A stretch of DNA of 64,000 nt from Prorocentrum cordatum (GCA_963575745.1 CAUYUJ010018893.1:466694-530693); one strand, 5' to 3'; shown: positions 1 through 10,619, numbered from the stretch's first letter. A program made the numbers and translations. The notes: a model not told the origin generated them from the sequence alone.

Positions 1-160
1 GCCCGCCGTGAGGACCCAATAAGCCCCCAAGAGGCCCCAAGATGCTTCCAAGAAGCCCCCCAAAGCCCCTCAAGAGGACCCCAAGCGGCGCCAGGAGGCT
101 TCCCCCCTTCCCCAAGAGGACCCCAAGCGGCCCCAGGAAGCCTCCGACTGATCACTGTCA
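1..160. repeat. Degenerate CCCCAAGAGG minisatellite
   Basis: Loose tandem copies of a word of about 10 bp (CCCCAAGAGG and variants such as CCCCAAGCGG). The same word recurs at 7,085-7,330 and, on the opposite strand as CTTGGGGCCT, at 9,436-9,600, 37.4-38.9 kb and 46.0-46.9 kb. ORFs through it are compositional artefacts. Confidence 0.75.
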
Positions 161-162
161 CA

Positions 163-184
163 TCCGTAGCCATCTCGGATCAAG
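163..184 (+). other. Relict dinoflagellate spliced leader before gene A
   Basis: The 22 nt match the DinoSL consensus at 19 positions: the block TCCGTAGCCAT is intact, three substitutions follow, and it ends TCAAG. It lies 26 nt upstream of the gene A ATG. In dinoflagellates the leader is added by trans-splicing, so a genomic copy next to a start codon is the accepted mark of a retroposed mRNA. The consensus is from memory. Confidence 0.75.
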
Positions 185-210
185 GTATCGCCTGTGTTCT
201 TGGATGGGTC

Positions 211-3200
211 ATGGCTTTGTCGGCGAAAGCCCTTGACGACCAGTATGGCCCAGAGCTGTCGCGGCCTCCCTTGGCTGACTGCGGCAGCCCGTATTATTTG
301 CATCAGGCGCTCGTTGCAAAGGGTATCCAGGTCAGTCACCAGGCGTGCAAGACTTGGTGGGGCAAGTATCGGGTTGTGCCTGGCAAGGTCAGTATTTCTA
401 GCGCCCAGGAGCTGGAGGAGCAGCACGGCTCTGCCATCCGCCACCTGGGCATCGAGTATAATACACCTTTCAAATTATGCGGGGCGCTCCGACAGTTGGA
501 TCCACCACTGTATGTGACAGATCAGGTCGCAAAGATGTGGCTACTGCAGTATTCTTCCAAAGAGACGCTTGTCAAAGTGCAGAACGCTGGCCATCTGGAG
601 ACCTGGTATGGAGAACGTATTCGCAAAGACATGCCCGAGGGGACTACTGACGGGGCCGTGTTGAAGCAGTGGCTCCTGGGACATTTATCTGTATCTGCTG
701 ACGCCAGGGTATGCCAGAAGTGGCTCAGCACGGAGTGGGGCGCCAAGGGAGCATTGAATACTGCCCAAGCTGTGGAGGAATGTATAGGCCAGCGTCTTCG
801 ACTCAATCAGTATCGGGAGAGCTTCGCCGATGAGGCCGCCGCGGAGGTCCTCTCGCAGCTTCTCTCGGAGAGCGACCCTCCCGTCGCTGTCAGCGGTATG
901 GTTTTGAGGCAATGGTACGTGAAGTATCACCCTGACTCTGGACCTTTGCAGTATGACACGGCTGAAAAGCTCGACGCGGCACTTGGTGACCACATGCGCG
1001 CGGTATATCCAGGGCTGAAGTGCCACACCTTGCATGCCGTGTTGCGTATGCGACGGAAAGCTGTCTTGGTGTCCCGAGGAGTGTTGAGACAGTGGTGCGA
1101 TGCGTATGCGTCGGTGAGCTCTTCAGTGCAGGCGACGGCTTCATCCGCCCAGGCCGTCACCAGGCGTGTATTGAAGCGCCCGGCGGCGCAGGTCGCAGGC
1201 GGGGTATTGAAACGGCCAGCCGCCGCCGGATCTGCCCGCGTGGCCAAACGGCCTGCCGCGGTCGACTGGGAGGAGCCCGTATCGAAGCAGCAGGCCACGG
1301 CAGCTTCTTCCTCCACAGATGTGGTTTGTATAAAGCTGCTGACGGGGGATGCTGTAGAGGCGGCATGCGGCAAGCGGTATCGAGAGCAGGTCTCCGACTT
1401 GGGCCTTGGCCTCACTTACCAGAATATGCAGGTGCGTCTGAAGGCCTGGGGGTATGAGGCGGGTCCATATGCCTTGCGAGAGTGGCTTTGCAAGTATCGA
1501 CTCGGAGACGGTGCCAAACATGGCAATTGCGCCGTCTACGCGTTGTCGCGCAGGGACCTCCAGTACTGGCATCACGTAGAAGGCTTGAGGGGGCGAGCGC
1601 TGGTGGACAAGTATCGCGCGGAGACCGGGGTATTTGCACATTGGGTCGCCCTGGAGAGGTGGCTGAAGGCGCCCTCCCAGCAGCTGGCAATACTGGAGAA
1701 TGCTGAGGAGATACACAGCCACGTATGCGGGGAGTATGTCCTGGAGCAGCTGCAGAAGGGTGTCTCGGCCGAGGAGGTGAAAAAGGAGTTATTGGCGCAG
1801 TATCTCGTGGATTGCAGGACCACGCAGCGGCTCGTAGCGTATCGTCGCTATCGCGAGCAACGTGGCGAATACTGGACCAGCGAGCACCTAGAGCAACAGG
1901 AGTGGGAGTTCTTGTATTCCTTGGTTTCTCTGGATAGCAAGCTCGGCCGCGCCCGGGCGGTTGGCTGTCGCGCCCGGGCTAGACCTGGTTTGGAGGCTGT
2001 GCGTGTATCTTTATGTCAGCGCTTGGGCGTGGCGGAAGAGTTGGTGCCTTTGCAGAATCTATCGCTATTTTTTGGTGGCCACGAACGGCATGCCAAGTTG
2101 GCACTCGAGTATCCAGATGCCTTCGTATACAAGGATGCGCTGCCAGGTCCTGTGGTGGAGGCCTACGAGAGGACCTTCCTGGGCCAGGTGCTGCCGAGGA
2201 CTGCACACGCGTGTATCTCCGACCAAGAGCAAGGCTGGTATGCGAGAGCTTGCAGCGTGGCGACAGCTGACGGTTGCATAGTATTCCCGAAAATGGCGGC
2301 GGACGCTTGTCTTATTGCTGCGTATGCCATGTTAAAGTGCCAGGAGGTATTTCAGCGACAGTCTTGGTCCATGTCATTACTCACCAGTATCCAAGCCACC
2401 TACAAGAAGCAGTATAATCTGACAGATTTTGCGTTTTGGGTGTGCTACGGGAGTTGGTCCGCTTGCGAGGCCTGCGGTTCGTTCTTCTTCAATGACGAGT
2501 ATTTCTCGAACCGTGTATATCAGGATCGTAGCACGTCGGAACAACCAGACATGCTGGCGGCGTATCGTCGGCAAGTACCGCAGGACCCGGTGGTGCACGC
2601 CTGTGGCCAAGTTGGTATATCTTCGAGATGGTGGTATAAGCCAGGCATGTACACGCTTGTGGTTGCCAGCTGCCCTTGCTGTTCTGGTAAAGAGACTCCT
2701 CTCGAGAAGTTCAACCGCCGTATGCAGAACCATGGGCAGGCCCTCAAGGTTGCAAAGACGTCGGAGCTGTATAGGATCCCCTTGGCGACGAAGTCGGGCT
2801 ACGAGGCAAAGGAGTGCATCACCTGGCCTCGATATTCGTTTCGGCAGTTTTCGCTGGGCCACAGCACTGGGCCCTGTATGCACGAGATGACCCTCGACGA
2901 ATGTCGTGCTCTGAGCATCGTCGTCTTGAGGACCTCCGTACAGCAAGAGAGGTATGGCGCTGCGCACCAGTTCAACTGGAAGAAGGTGGGTCTCTCGCGC
3001 GCGTACTTCAAGAAGGACCTGGTCTGCGAAGCGAGTATGCCTACCGATCGGTGCAAGGCTGCATTTCATTTTTTGATGGAGCACAGCAAGTATTACCGCA
3101 GCTTTCTGACTGAGCAGAGGATCCGCGCGAGCAGGGGCGCCGCGGTCGCCCCCAACCCACCCCTCCCCAAAGAAAAAACCCACCCTCCCTCAACCCACCC

Positions 3201-6200
3201 CTCCCCCAACCCACCTCTCCCCAAACTCACCCCGGTCGCCCCGAGCCCGCCCTCCCCCAACCCATCCCCCCCAAAAAAAACACGCCGGCAACAAAAACCA
3301 CATCAACACAAACGCTATTCATTTTCTGGGGGCGCATGACAGGTATTACAGTAGCTTTTTGACTCCCACAGGATCCGCATCGAGAACCGCAGCTCCTTAA
3401 ATCTTTCCTCCTACGACCTCTTTGTTGTCGTGAAAGGTATCGAGTGTGCCATGTATCCCGTCTTGTATCCGACTACGGACTTCACTGATACGGGTATTAT
3501 GGAGCACTACTATGCCCAGACCCAGGATAGCACGAATCGGGTGGTATCCATCGGCCTGTCCTGGAGTTGGAAGGTGCTGTCCAGTGCCCGTGTATATGGC
3601 GAGCAGCCGGATCTGCCGTTTTTCCTGTACGAGAAGCATCTGGCGAATAAGTATTTCAATGCGCAAGTTCGTGCCGAGAGCCTCGGCGTCACGGGGGACG
3701 TTATGACGCGAGATTCGCAGGCCTCTACGGGGTATTGGGAGATTGTGCAAGACTCCCTCGCTGATCTGGTGCGTGTCATGCTCGTGCGCTGCTACGACGA
3801 GAAGAATTATGAGGCCCTGTATCAGCACTGCCGCACTCTCCGGGGACAGGTATGGCTGTGCGCGTTTCCGGATTTGTTTATCACCATCGCGCCCGCGGAG
3901 TGGAAGTTCCCGAGGCCGTATTTCATGGAGCCGTATCTTCGCTGTATTTTTGCTGGTGCCTATATGATGTCACTCCATATGTACTTCCTGGTTCGCTGTA
4001 TCTGGTTGTTCTTGGCGAACCGCTGGGGCCACAGGTTCGTTTCTTGTATAACACAATTCCAGGAGTTGTTTTGCGAGTTTCTCTCATGTCATATGTATCA
4101 TGTACCCCATGTATCACATATAACAACTGGATGTGTTCCACAAACTGCCACAAAAATGTGACCAACTCTTCTGCGAGTTTGTCTCATGTGTATCAGACGC
4201 ATCATGTACCATATGTATCATGTCACCACAGTGTGCTTACATAAAGAACAGTGTCCAGGTACTTCATCGTTTACGAGTGGTGTATGAAGACCGAGTACCA
4301 GGGCCGTGGCACCCCGCACTGGCACATTTGCGCGTGGGTTGTATGCTTTGGGCTGTTGCAGAATCTCCAAGGGCGCACTGGTACGGCTGTCGTGTCGGCA
4401 TTCGTCAAGTTCCTCTCGCTGGTATTCTGCGCCGAGATAGATGTTCAGATAGGCAACGGCCGTTTGAACTACATCTCCGGGTATGTGGCGAAGGACCATG
4501 ATGCCGTCGACGTGGGGCTCGGCGAGTATGTGCAGAAGAATGCAAACAGCTCCTGGCTGACCGCGTGCCGCTTGCTCAGCAAGAGCAGCCCGTGCTTGCC
4601 GGAAGTGGCGATCCGTATGGCGCAACTGTCGGAATTTGAGCGGTCCTACTCCCATGTTTTGCTGTATCCACCGCAGCCTGCAGCCATGCTGAATTATGAC
4701 GGGCGGCAAGGGAACTTTTCCTCGAGGATGTATGGTTTCTATCTTCAGGAGAAGAGGGAGCAGCTGGTCGCAGGGACTCCCGTATCGGAGAGTTTCTTGG
4801 TATGGCACCGTGGCAGGGAGTATGACACCTCGAACCACTGCGTACAGTTCCGTGGCGGCAGACATCAGCAAAGGTATGCGTCCACGCAAGTGGTCGCCTG
4901 CAGGTGCTGGTACGAGCTGACCGACGGTTATTGGGGCCAGCATTCACTGACTGTGCTGCCACATGTATACGCTGCACAATTACTCCCTCGGACGTTCAAA
5001 CACCTGGACAGTATGAAGAACTTCGTGGGCATGATCGAGTATCTCATGTCCTGGCAGTGGTCCCACACTGCTGGTATCGTGGAGACGTCGTGTGAATTGA
5101 AATTCCATAATCATGCGCTGCCGATGCGAGTGGGTGAGGACGGCCAGATACTGTCATTCGGCTCGGAGTATACTGCTGGAGTGTCTGTATTTGCCAATGA
5201 TAGGGCAGCATTCGAGTACCTGCTCTCGCTGGCCCGACGCGATCTGCAATTTCGAGGTATGCGCGATGAGCGTGTCGGCTGCTTCGAGCAGAAGCAACAC
5301 GCGAATTTTCTGCTGTATATGCGTGTTGCTCAATGCGATAACGAGCCAGAGTACGAGTGCCTCCGGCAGGCGTGGGATGTCTTGAATAGGCCGAAGTATC
5401 AGCAGCGCACCTGGAGTCCCGAGCAGGCTGACGCCATCGAACGGGTCAAGAAGGGTGTATCGCTGGAGGACGAGGAGGAGAAGCAGAACAGTAAGCGTTT
5501 CTTGTATATCAGTGGACCACCAGGCAGTGGGAAGACGGCAGTATTGCTGGAGCTGGCCATTTGGGCATGTGAGTCTGTTCAGGTTTTGATCGTGTGTCCC
5601 ACCGGGTATCTCGTGCACCAGTACAAGTCCAAGCTGCCAGACAGACCTGGTATTGAGAACATCCGAGTGGATACCATACAAGGAGTCCTGAAGTATAAGA
5701 GGGCCGGGAAGGACGGGAAGGTCCGCTGGGCCCCACCCTCGGCTTTGAGAGGTATTGACTTGATTCTTTGCGATGAAGGCAGCCAGTATGAAGATCAGGA
5801 ATGGATGCGTTTTTTCGCCGCGGTGCGGGAGCAGCCGCATAAACCCTTCACTGGTATCGTGGCCGATTTTAAGCAGTTGCAGCCAGTATTGAGCGGGGGG
5901 CAATGCGAGCACTTCTGCAACCAAATGGACAAGGTTGACTTGAAGACAGTGTATCGCACCGCAGACCAGCAGCACCTGGTTTTCCTGAACCGTATACGCG
6001 AGGCTCAGCCAGATCGAGTGTGTTTGACAGAGTATTTTGGCGACCGGCACTGGCAGCATGAGTCCTTGGAGGCTTGTGTTGAGCGCGGTATGGCGTTGGC
6101 GGCGGAGAAAGGACATCCGTTTTCTTGGCTGACGTGTACGAACGCAGGCTCGGCAGAGGTATGCAGAGCGGCTCTGGCATTACTCGGCATTAGTGAGGCC

Positions 6201-6980
6201 GATCTGCAAAAGGGTGGGTATTCCGATCCCACCACGAAGTCCAACTTACGCATTTTGGCCAGACCTGGTATCGTGATTCGCCTCAGTCGGAACTTTGACA
6301 AACAGCGAGGCTTTGTCAATGGGGCGTTGGCCACGGTATGCGAGTCGCTTCGTGGAAACTCTGTGTTTACAGCCAGGCTGGTGGGCACGGGCAACATGGT
6401 ATTGGTGCACCCCATCGAGGAGAATGGGGAGATCTTCCTGCCCTGCTGCTACGGGTATGCGACCACGGTGCGTCGAGCGCAGGGTGCGGATCTCTTTCAC
6501 GGCTGTATTTACTTCGAGCAGAAGAAGAGAGTGGCCACGAGAGGGTATGGCTACGTTGCCTGCAGTCGCTTTAAGTCCCGCGAGGGCTGCTATGTATTCG
6601 GCAAGCTCCGCCGCAGTGACTTCCTCCCGGCTGGCCCTGAGAAGGCCGGCGAGATTCTGGAGCGTGGCTATGACTCGGTATCGTCATCTGACGACGAGGG
6701 GAAAGGCTTGGAGTATGCCTGTGCAGATCAAGGGGAGTATGACGCGGACCCTGTTCTGTCCATGGATATGGGCAACAATCTCTTGGACTTCCTCGTGAGT
6801 ACAGAGGATACGGCAGATGTATCCAAGACCGAGTGCCAACGTATCCTGGCAGAGTTTGCTGCAGGTGCCAGTGCGGAGGCTGCCGATGCGCCAGTGTATG
6901 AAGAGCTTCCAGTGAGGGAGGAAGTGTGGGGCGAGAACGGTGAGCTGCTCGTATACGGCGGCACGGCAACGCCGGAATGA
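211..6980 (+). CDS. Helitron-type Rep/PIF1-helicase protein with N-terminal HTH-like array (gene A, 3 exons)
   Basis: Proposed exons are 211-3119, 3372-4034 and 4259-6980; they join in frame into about 2,097 aa. Residues 7-490 contain about seven modules of 45-60 aa, each opening with a LExxxGxxxR-like pattern and ending LRxWLxxY, split by a linker with three KRPAA motifs. This looks like repeated HTH DNA-binding units. A Cys segment follows (CEACG, then CPCC). Exon 2 encodes the PDLFIT and EWKFP block seen in Helitron_like_N domains. Exon 3 opens with the HUH motif GTPHWH (His about 1211 and 1213) and has two Tyr four residues apart (about 1262 and 1266, in NYISGYVAK), the Helitron Rep catalytic layout. 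A PIF1-like SF1 helicase follows: GPPGSGKT (5513-5536), LCDEGSQ, ADFKQLQPV, and a C-terminal YATTVRRAQG / GYVACSR block. Such proteins nick and unwind DNA for rolling-circle transposition. The ATG at 211 follows a relict leader. No terminal hairpin or CTRR end was located. Confidence 0.85.
3120..3371 (+). other. Intron 1 of gene A (GA-AG), containing a copy of flanking exon
   Basis: Exon 1 would end GCAGAG before GATCCGC and exon 2 resume after CCCACAG with GATCCGC, so AGGATCCGC occurs at both junctions. Removal of 252 nt restores one frame into the Helitron_like_N part. Retention runs into a TGA at 3337. The last 35 nt of the intron are a diverged copy of the last 35 nt of exon 1 (about 3089-3122 versus 3341-3374). 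The middle is C/A-rich. Confidence 0.7.
4035..4258 (+). other. Intron 2 of gene A (GT-AG), made of about 100-bp satellite units
   Basis: Donor ACAG/GTTCGT and acceptor GTCCAG/GTACTT; CAGGT stands at both ends. Removal of 224 nt joins RWGH to RYFIVYEW in frame, directly before the HUH motif. The body is about two units of the satellite tandemly arrayed at 10.84-12.3 kb (same ATGTATCAT, CATATATAAC and AAAAATGTGACCAACT blocks in the same order). Without splicing the Rep domain is broken by stops. Confidence 0.78.
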
Positions 6981-7084
6981 TCTGTGACGTATGGTGGCGG
7001 ACGTTGAAAATAAACGTACACACGCGCATGTGTGTATCATCGTCTCCGGTCCGCTTCTACGTTGGAGTCCAAGTGTCTGCCTTC

Positions 7085-7330
7085 ATAGAAAAAAAATGTC
7101 CTCCAAGAGGGCCCCAAGAGCGCCCCCAAGGCTCCCAAGAGCGCCCCAAGAGGGTCTGAAGAGGCCCCCAGGAGGTCCCAAGAGGCGCCCAACAGGCGCC
7201 CAAGAGGCGGCCAAGAGATCCCCAAGAAGCTCCAAGGGGCTCCCCGGGGCACCCAGGATGCCCCACGAGGCCCCCGGGTCACGCGAGGAGGGCCCCAAGA
7301 CGACCCAAGAGGCTTCTACTTGCCCAAGAT
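7085..7330. repeat. Degenerate CCCCAAGAGG minisatellite
   Basis: Same word and strand as 1-160, so gene A is bracketed by this repeat on both sides. Period about 10-11 bp, imperfect. Confidence 0.7.
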
Positions 7331-7379
7331 TCATCCGAGTAGACTCCGAGAGGCATTCAAGAGGCCTCTGGCTCTTCTG

Positions 7380-7617
7380 ATACCTACTCCTCATCCTTCT
7401 ACTCCCTCCTTCCCCTCTCATCTCATCATCACCATCATCACCATCACCGTCACCATCGCCACCATCAGGAAAACTCCACCATCACCAACACCACCATCAC
7501 CATCATCATCACCATCATCACCATCACCACCAATCATCACCATCACGACACAACAACAACAACGATGTCTCTGTGCGTTGTTCATAGGCACAACAACAAC
7601 GATGTCTCTGTGTGTTG
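7380..7617. repeat. CATCAC/ATC microsatellite and 38-bp tandem duplication
   Basis: Imperfect (CATCAC)n from about 7,415 to 7,550, then CAA repeats. A unit of about 38 bp containing GATGTCTCTGTG and GTTGTTCATAGGCA is present twice (about 7,556-7,593 and 7,594-7,631). The second copy runs into the relict leader before gene B. Confidence 0.7.
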
Positions 7618-7639
7618 TTCATAGGCACTTTGGCTCAAG
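7618..7639 (+). other. Relict dinoflagellate spliced leader before gene B
   Basis: Matches the DinoSL consensus at 18 of 22 positions, with the 3' block TTTGGCTCAAG intact. It lies 33 nt upstream of the gene B ATG. The first 10 nt also occur in a neighbouring tandem duplication, so part of the match could be accidental; the 3' block is the informative part. Confidence 0.65.
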
Positions 7640-7672
7640 AGGGGGTTATTCTTGGCCGCGTCTTGCCTTGGC

Positions 7673-9016
7673 ATGGACTCCGCAGGGTATTTTTTCTTGC
7701 TCTCCTTTGTATTACTGCGTTTCACCAGAGGTCAGGCAGGAGTACCTGTCGTATGTGACTACCTTTTGGATCAGTGGAGTGTATTCGTTGAGAACTTCGA
7801 TTCATTTTGTTGTGGACTCGTGCGGCACTGCGAGGCAGTATGCAAAGAGAGGGGATGCTCGTATTTGGCCCATCGGGAAGGTTTGCACATGGCGTATTCT
7901 GGTTTGAACTTCATTCGCACTCTTCGCAGGGCTCGTATACGACGGCGCCTTGTTGCATTTGCGGAGAAGTGGGCGCACGTAGTATCGGGGCTTCAGCGTC
8001 CCCGTGTGGTGGGCGTCTCGGTCGCGAGCGCTGACATCATGGCCATCGGGGACAGTATCCCGGACTATGTGGCCGTGGCTGTTCAGAAGAACCAGGTGAA
8101 GATGGCAGGTAAGTATAACAGCATGGACTGTATGCGGCGTTTTATGCACATGCTTGAGTTTTGCATGGGCTGCGCGCCCACGGAGTATACCGAGGAGCTG
8201 CATCAGTGGTTTCTGAAGCGGCAGTGTCGGAAGTATGGACGCAATGCTGCGGCGGAGCTCGCGTATTTTGGCGTGGTGTCCTGCGACAGTATGACCACAG
8301 CATTGGGTCGTATGAGGAAGGCTCTAAACACCACGTCTCAAGTGAGTGCCGCGACCATGTATGTATTGTTCTGCGAGACGCGGCAGGCTATCAATAGGTA
8401 TTCGCTGCATGGTCTTTGGTATCTCATTGAGCAGCATGACAAGAGGAAGTCTGTGCGGGCAAATGTTTCGCGTGTCCGACATGGGCTCGCATACAGTGTA
8501 TCCACGCTTCCTTACACAATTCAGGTTTTGGAGGAGATCCGCAGCTGTGTGGGCGTATCACTCGCTGTGCTGCGGAAGTTACCCTCCAAACGCGCTGGCG
8601 GACCTTGGGAGGTGGCGTTTCAGATGGGTCGCCGCCGTTTGTGTCCCAAGGTTGAATTGGATGGCATTCCAGAGTTCCGTGTGCTCGCGAGTTGTCTGAG
8701 CGTTGTGACTCAGAAGGTCCAGCACAATCAGCAGTGTCGCGGCTTGGTCAAGGCCGCGAAGGGTCTGGGTATCAAGTACGCGAAGTCGTATACTAAGAAG
8801 AAGCTCGCGGTGCTGGTGCAGCGCGGTATGCAGAAGCCTGCAGGCACGGGGGCGCGGAAGAGGAGTTACGAGGAGCTGGTATCCGCAGTGCACGCTCGCG
8901 GCGGCTCTGAGTATGAAAGAATGAAAATGCAGGGAAGGTGGATCACCAGACGATTATCCAAAGTCAAGTTGGAGGCGTTGCTGGCTGAACCCCGAGGGCG
9001 GTGTTCATTTGTATAG
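7673..9016 (+). CDS. Uncharacterised protein, 447 aa (gene B)
   Basis: Single open frame from the ATG at 7673, the first after the relict leader; the frame is open a little further upstream but without an ATG. I do not recognise the family. The N-terminus has a short hydrophobic stretch (YFFLLSFVLL). The middle is rich in Cys, Arg and Tyr. The C-terminal 110 residues are basic and contain two short units with a LGIKYAK...KKLAVLVQRG pattern that resembles a SAP or LEM-type nucleic-acid-binding helix pair; this is a weak impression. It shares orientation, GC-rich composition and GTAT-word density with gene A, so it may be an accessory protein of the same mobile unit. No catalytic motif is visible. 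Confidence 0.65.
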   Translation: MDSAGYFFLLSFVLLRFTRGQAGVPVVCDYLLDQWSVFVENFDSFCCGLVRHCEAVCKERGCSYLAHREGLHMAYSGLNFIRTLRRARIRRRLVAFAEKWAHVVSGLQRPRVVGVSVASADIMAIGDSIPDYVAVAVQKNQVKMAGKYNSMDCMRRFMHMLEFCMGCAPTEYTEELHQWFLKRQCRKYGRNAAAELAYFGVVSCDSMTTALGRMRKALNTTSQVSAATMYVLFCETRQAINRYSLHGLWYLIEQHDKRKSVRANVSRVRHGLAYSVSTLPYTIQVLEEIRSCVGVSLAVLRKLPSKRAGGPWEVAFQMGRRRLCPKVELDGIPEFRVLASCLSVVTQKVQHNQQCRGLVKAAKGLGIKYAKSYTKKKLAVLVQRGMQKPAGTGARKRSYEELVSAVHARGGSEYERMKMQGRWITRRLSKVKLEALLAEPRGRCSFV

Positions 9017-9345
9017 TTGCATGTTGTCTGACACAGTGGTCGACCAGAAAAGTATGAAAGAAGAGCATATAGCAGCAATGACATTCACATATACATACAT
9101 ACACACATGTAAACACACTAGTTCGACGCGCATAGCCATTCTTTACACATAGACCTTACCTACACAGTCACATGCACATACACATGCGTACGTCGAGACA
9201 TGCACTCAGAGTTACATACGTCGTATGAATGACATATAACATTTTTACATAGATACACAATGCAGAAATACATACAGACATACATGCATGCATAGAAAGA
9301 GTATTTTCACGTACCTGTTCCAAAAAAATGTGACTTGTTGAGCAC
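9017..9345. repeat. ACAT-rich low-complexity spacer
   Basis: Irregular CATACATACACACATG tracts (about 9,060-9,300). No coding signal. AT content is higher than in the flanking genes. Confidence 0.6.
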
Positions 9346-9435
9346 ACGGTGGCTCCCTACGCGTGTATCTCCGACAAAGAGCAAGGCTGGTATGTATCAT
9401 ATATACCGACATGTTGCGTCTCCAAACTGGCCCAA
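9346..9435 (+). pseudogene. Fragment of a second gene A copy fused to a satellite unit
   Basis: About 37 nt at 9,358-9,395 match gene A 2,207-2,245 with one or two changes (encoding ACISDKEQGWY). Right after GGCTGGTATG the sequence turns into the 100-bp satellite (GTATCATATATA, then CCCAAAAATG), exactly where coding similarity ends. The arrangement looks like an exon end followed by a satellite-derived intron. Confidence 0.6.
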
Positions 9436-9640
9436 AAATGGGGGCTGTTGGGGTCATCTTGGGGTGGAGGACTAGAAGGGTCTGTTCGAGTTCACTCTCT
9501 TGAGGCCATCTTGGGGGCCTCTCGGGGTCGTCTTGGGGGGCCTCCAGGGCTATGCTGGGGTCCTCTTGGGCCGTCTTTGCTTCTCTTTTTTGGGCCTCTT
9601 GGAACGTCTTCGGCGCTTCTAAGACGGAAAAGGCGATAAT
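9436..9640. repeat. Degenerate TCTTGGGGGCC minisatellite
   Basis: Same 10-bp word as at 1-160 but in reverse-complement orientation. It ends with a GGAAAAGGCGATAA segment that is also found at the end of the 46-kb array (about 46,597). Confidence 0.6.
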
Positions 9641-9690
9641 GTTAAAATGCAATGTGTTGACTTTGTCTCATGTGTATCATACGTCTCCCA

Positions 9691-9696
9691 TTGCAG
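9691..9696 (+). other. Possible splice or trans-splice acceptor of gene C
   Basis: TTGCAG preceded by a short pyrimidine run (CGTCTCCCA) inside a partial satellite unit, 84 nt upstream of the gene C ATG. A very degenerate leader-like stretch follows, but it is too weak to call. Confidence 0.35.
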
Positions 9697-9780
9697 CCAT
9701 ATAATCTCACAGCTGGCGCGGCAGTACCAGTCTTCCCACTCGGAAGTATATTCCCTGCGGTTTCGATCCAATCGGTCGCA

Positions 9781-10617
9781 ATGAGCCTCGACAGTGGTAT
9801 GGCCACTGACTTCGCGATGTTGGTTCCAGGGACGCAACCGGGCGCCCCGGCCTCAGCGGAGAAGGCGAAGGACCAGAAGAAGCGGGAGTGGCCGAAGGTA
9901 TTCGAGACGTTGCCGTCGCAGTTGCTCAACGTATGCGGGCCTTCCAAGTTCGCGAAGTTATCGGACAAGCAGGTATGGAACGAGATGCAGGAGCCGCTGA
10001 AGAGTGGGGCCGTATGGATGTCGGAGATGTGCAGCAAGGAGCCGGAGCGGAGGGGTGTCGGTATTAACCGTTTCATTCACGCGATGAAGACCTTCTGCGA
10101 GTACCAAAACGATCCCTCGGTACAGGCGGCGAACAAGGCGGTATTGAATCCGACGATGTATGAGGAGTTCTACAGAGAGATTGAGGAGATCCTGCCGTCC
10201 TTGCAGTATTGCCTGGCACCCAAGAAGCAGTATGAGAAAAGGGGTGCTGCCGCTCTGCGTGCGAGCGGTATGGACGAAGCAGTGCTGCCGGACGCGAAGA
10301 CTGAGCCGGCATTGGACCAGCATGCGAAGAAAGTGTATGAGTGGCTCGACAAGGGTAAACTTTCGCGAGTGCGTATGATGGCCCATTGGCAAAGCTGTGG
10401 GGGGTTGGCATTCGTGGCTCAGTGTCACCACAGGGCCGCCACCTGTTTCAGGTATCACGGGAACAGTTTTCACGGAGCTGGTCCAGAGCAGCAGGAGGTA
10501 TCACTTCAAGAGTTCCAGGCTGCTGTGAAGGTCCGTCATGCGTTGGGCCACAACGGTATTGACGTGGAGGCGGTGGGCTCACAGGGCTCCGCCGTCAACG
10601 ATTTCGGCACTGCCTGA
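9781..10617 (+). CDS. Uncharacterised protein, 278 aa (gene C)
   Basis: Open frame from ATG 9781 (MSLDSGMATDF) to TGA at 10615. The frame is open further up to an ATG at 9670, but that one lies in satellite sequence. The protein is Lys/Glu-rich and largely helical by composition (EKAKDQKKREWPKVFETL, VYEWLDKGKL) with no catalytic signature I can name. A Cys/His cluster (CGGLAFVAQCHHRAATC) lies near residue 205. Seventeen GTAT words occur in about 870 nt, in all three codon phases, as in genes A, B and D. The function is unknown; the context suggests part of the Helitron-bearing unit. Confidence 0.6.
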   Translation: MSLDSGMATDFAMLVPGTQPGAPASAEKAKDQKKREWPKVFETLPSQLLNVCGPSKFAKLSDKQVWNEMQEPLKSGAVWMSEMCSKEPERRGVGINRFIHAMKTFCEYQNDPSVQAANKAVLNPTMYEEFYREIEEILPSLQYCLAPKKQYEKRGAAALRASGMDEAVLPDAKTEPALDQHAKKVYEWLDKGKLSRVRMMAHWQSCGGLAFVAQCHHRAATCFRYHGNSFHGAGPEQQEVSLQEFQAAVKVRHALGHNGIDVEAVGSQGSAVNDFGTA

Positions 10618-10619
10618 TG

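Noticed and set aside
2377-3183. 268-aa - strand ORF over gene A
   Set aside because: Antisense shadow of gene A exon 1; no domain and no supporting start or splice context.
9688-9715. Possible leader relic before gene C (AGCCATATAATCTCACAG)
   Set aside because: Requires an insertion and matches only about 13 of 18 positions; not distinguishable from chance.
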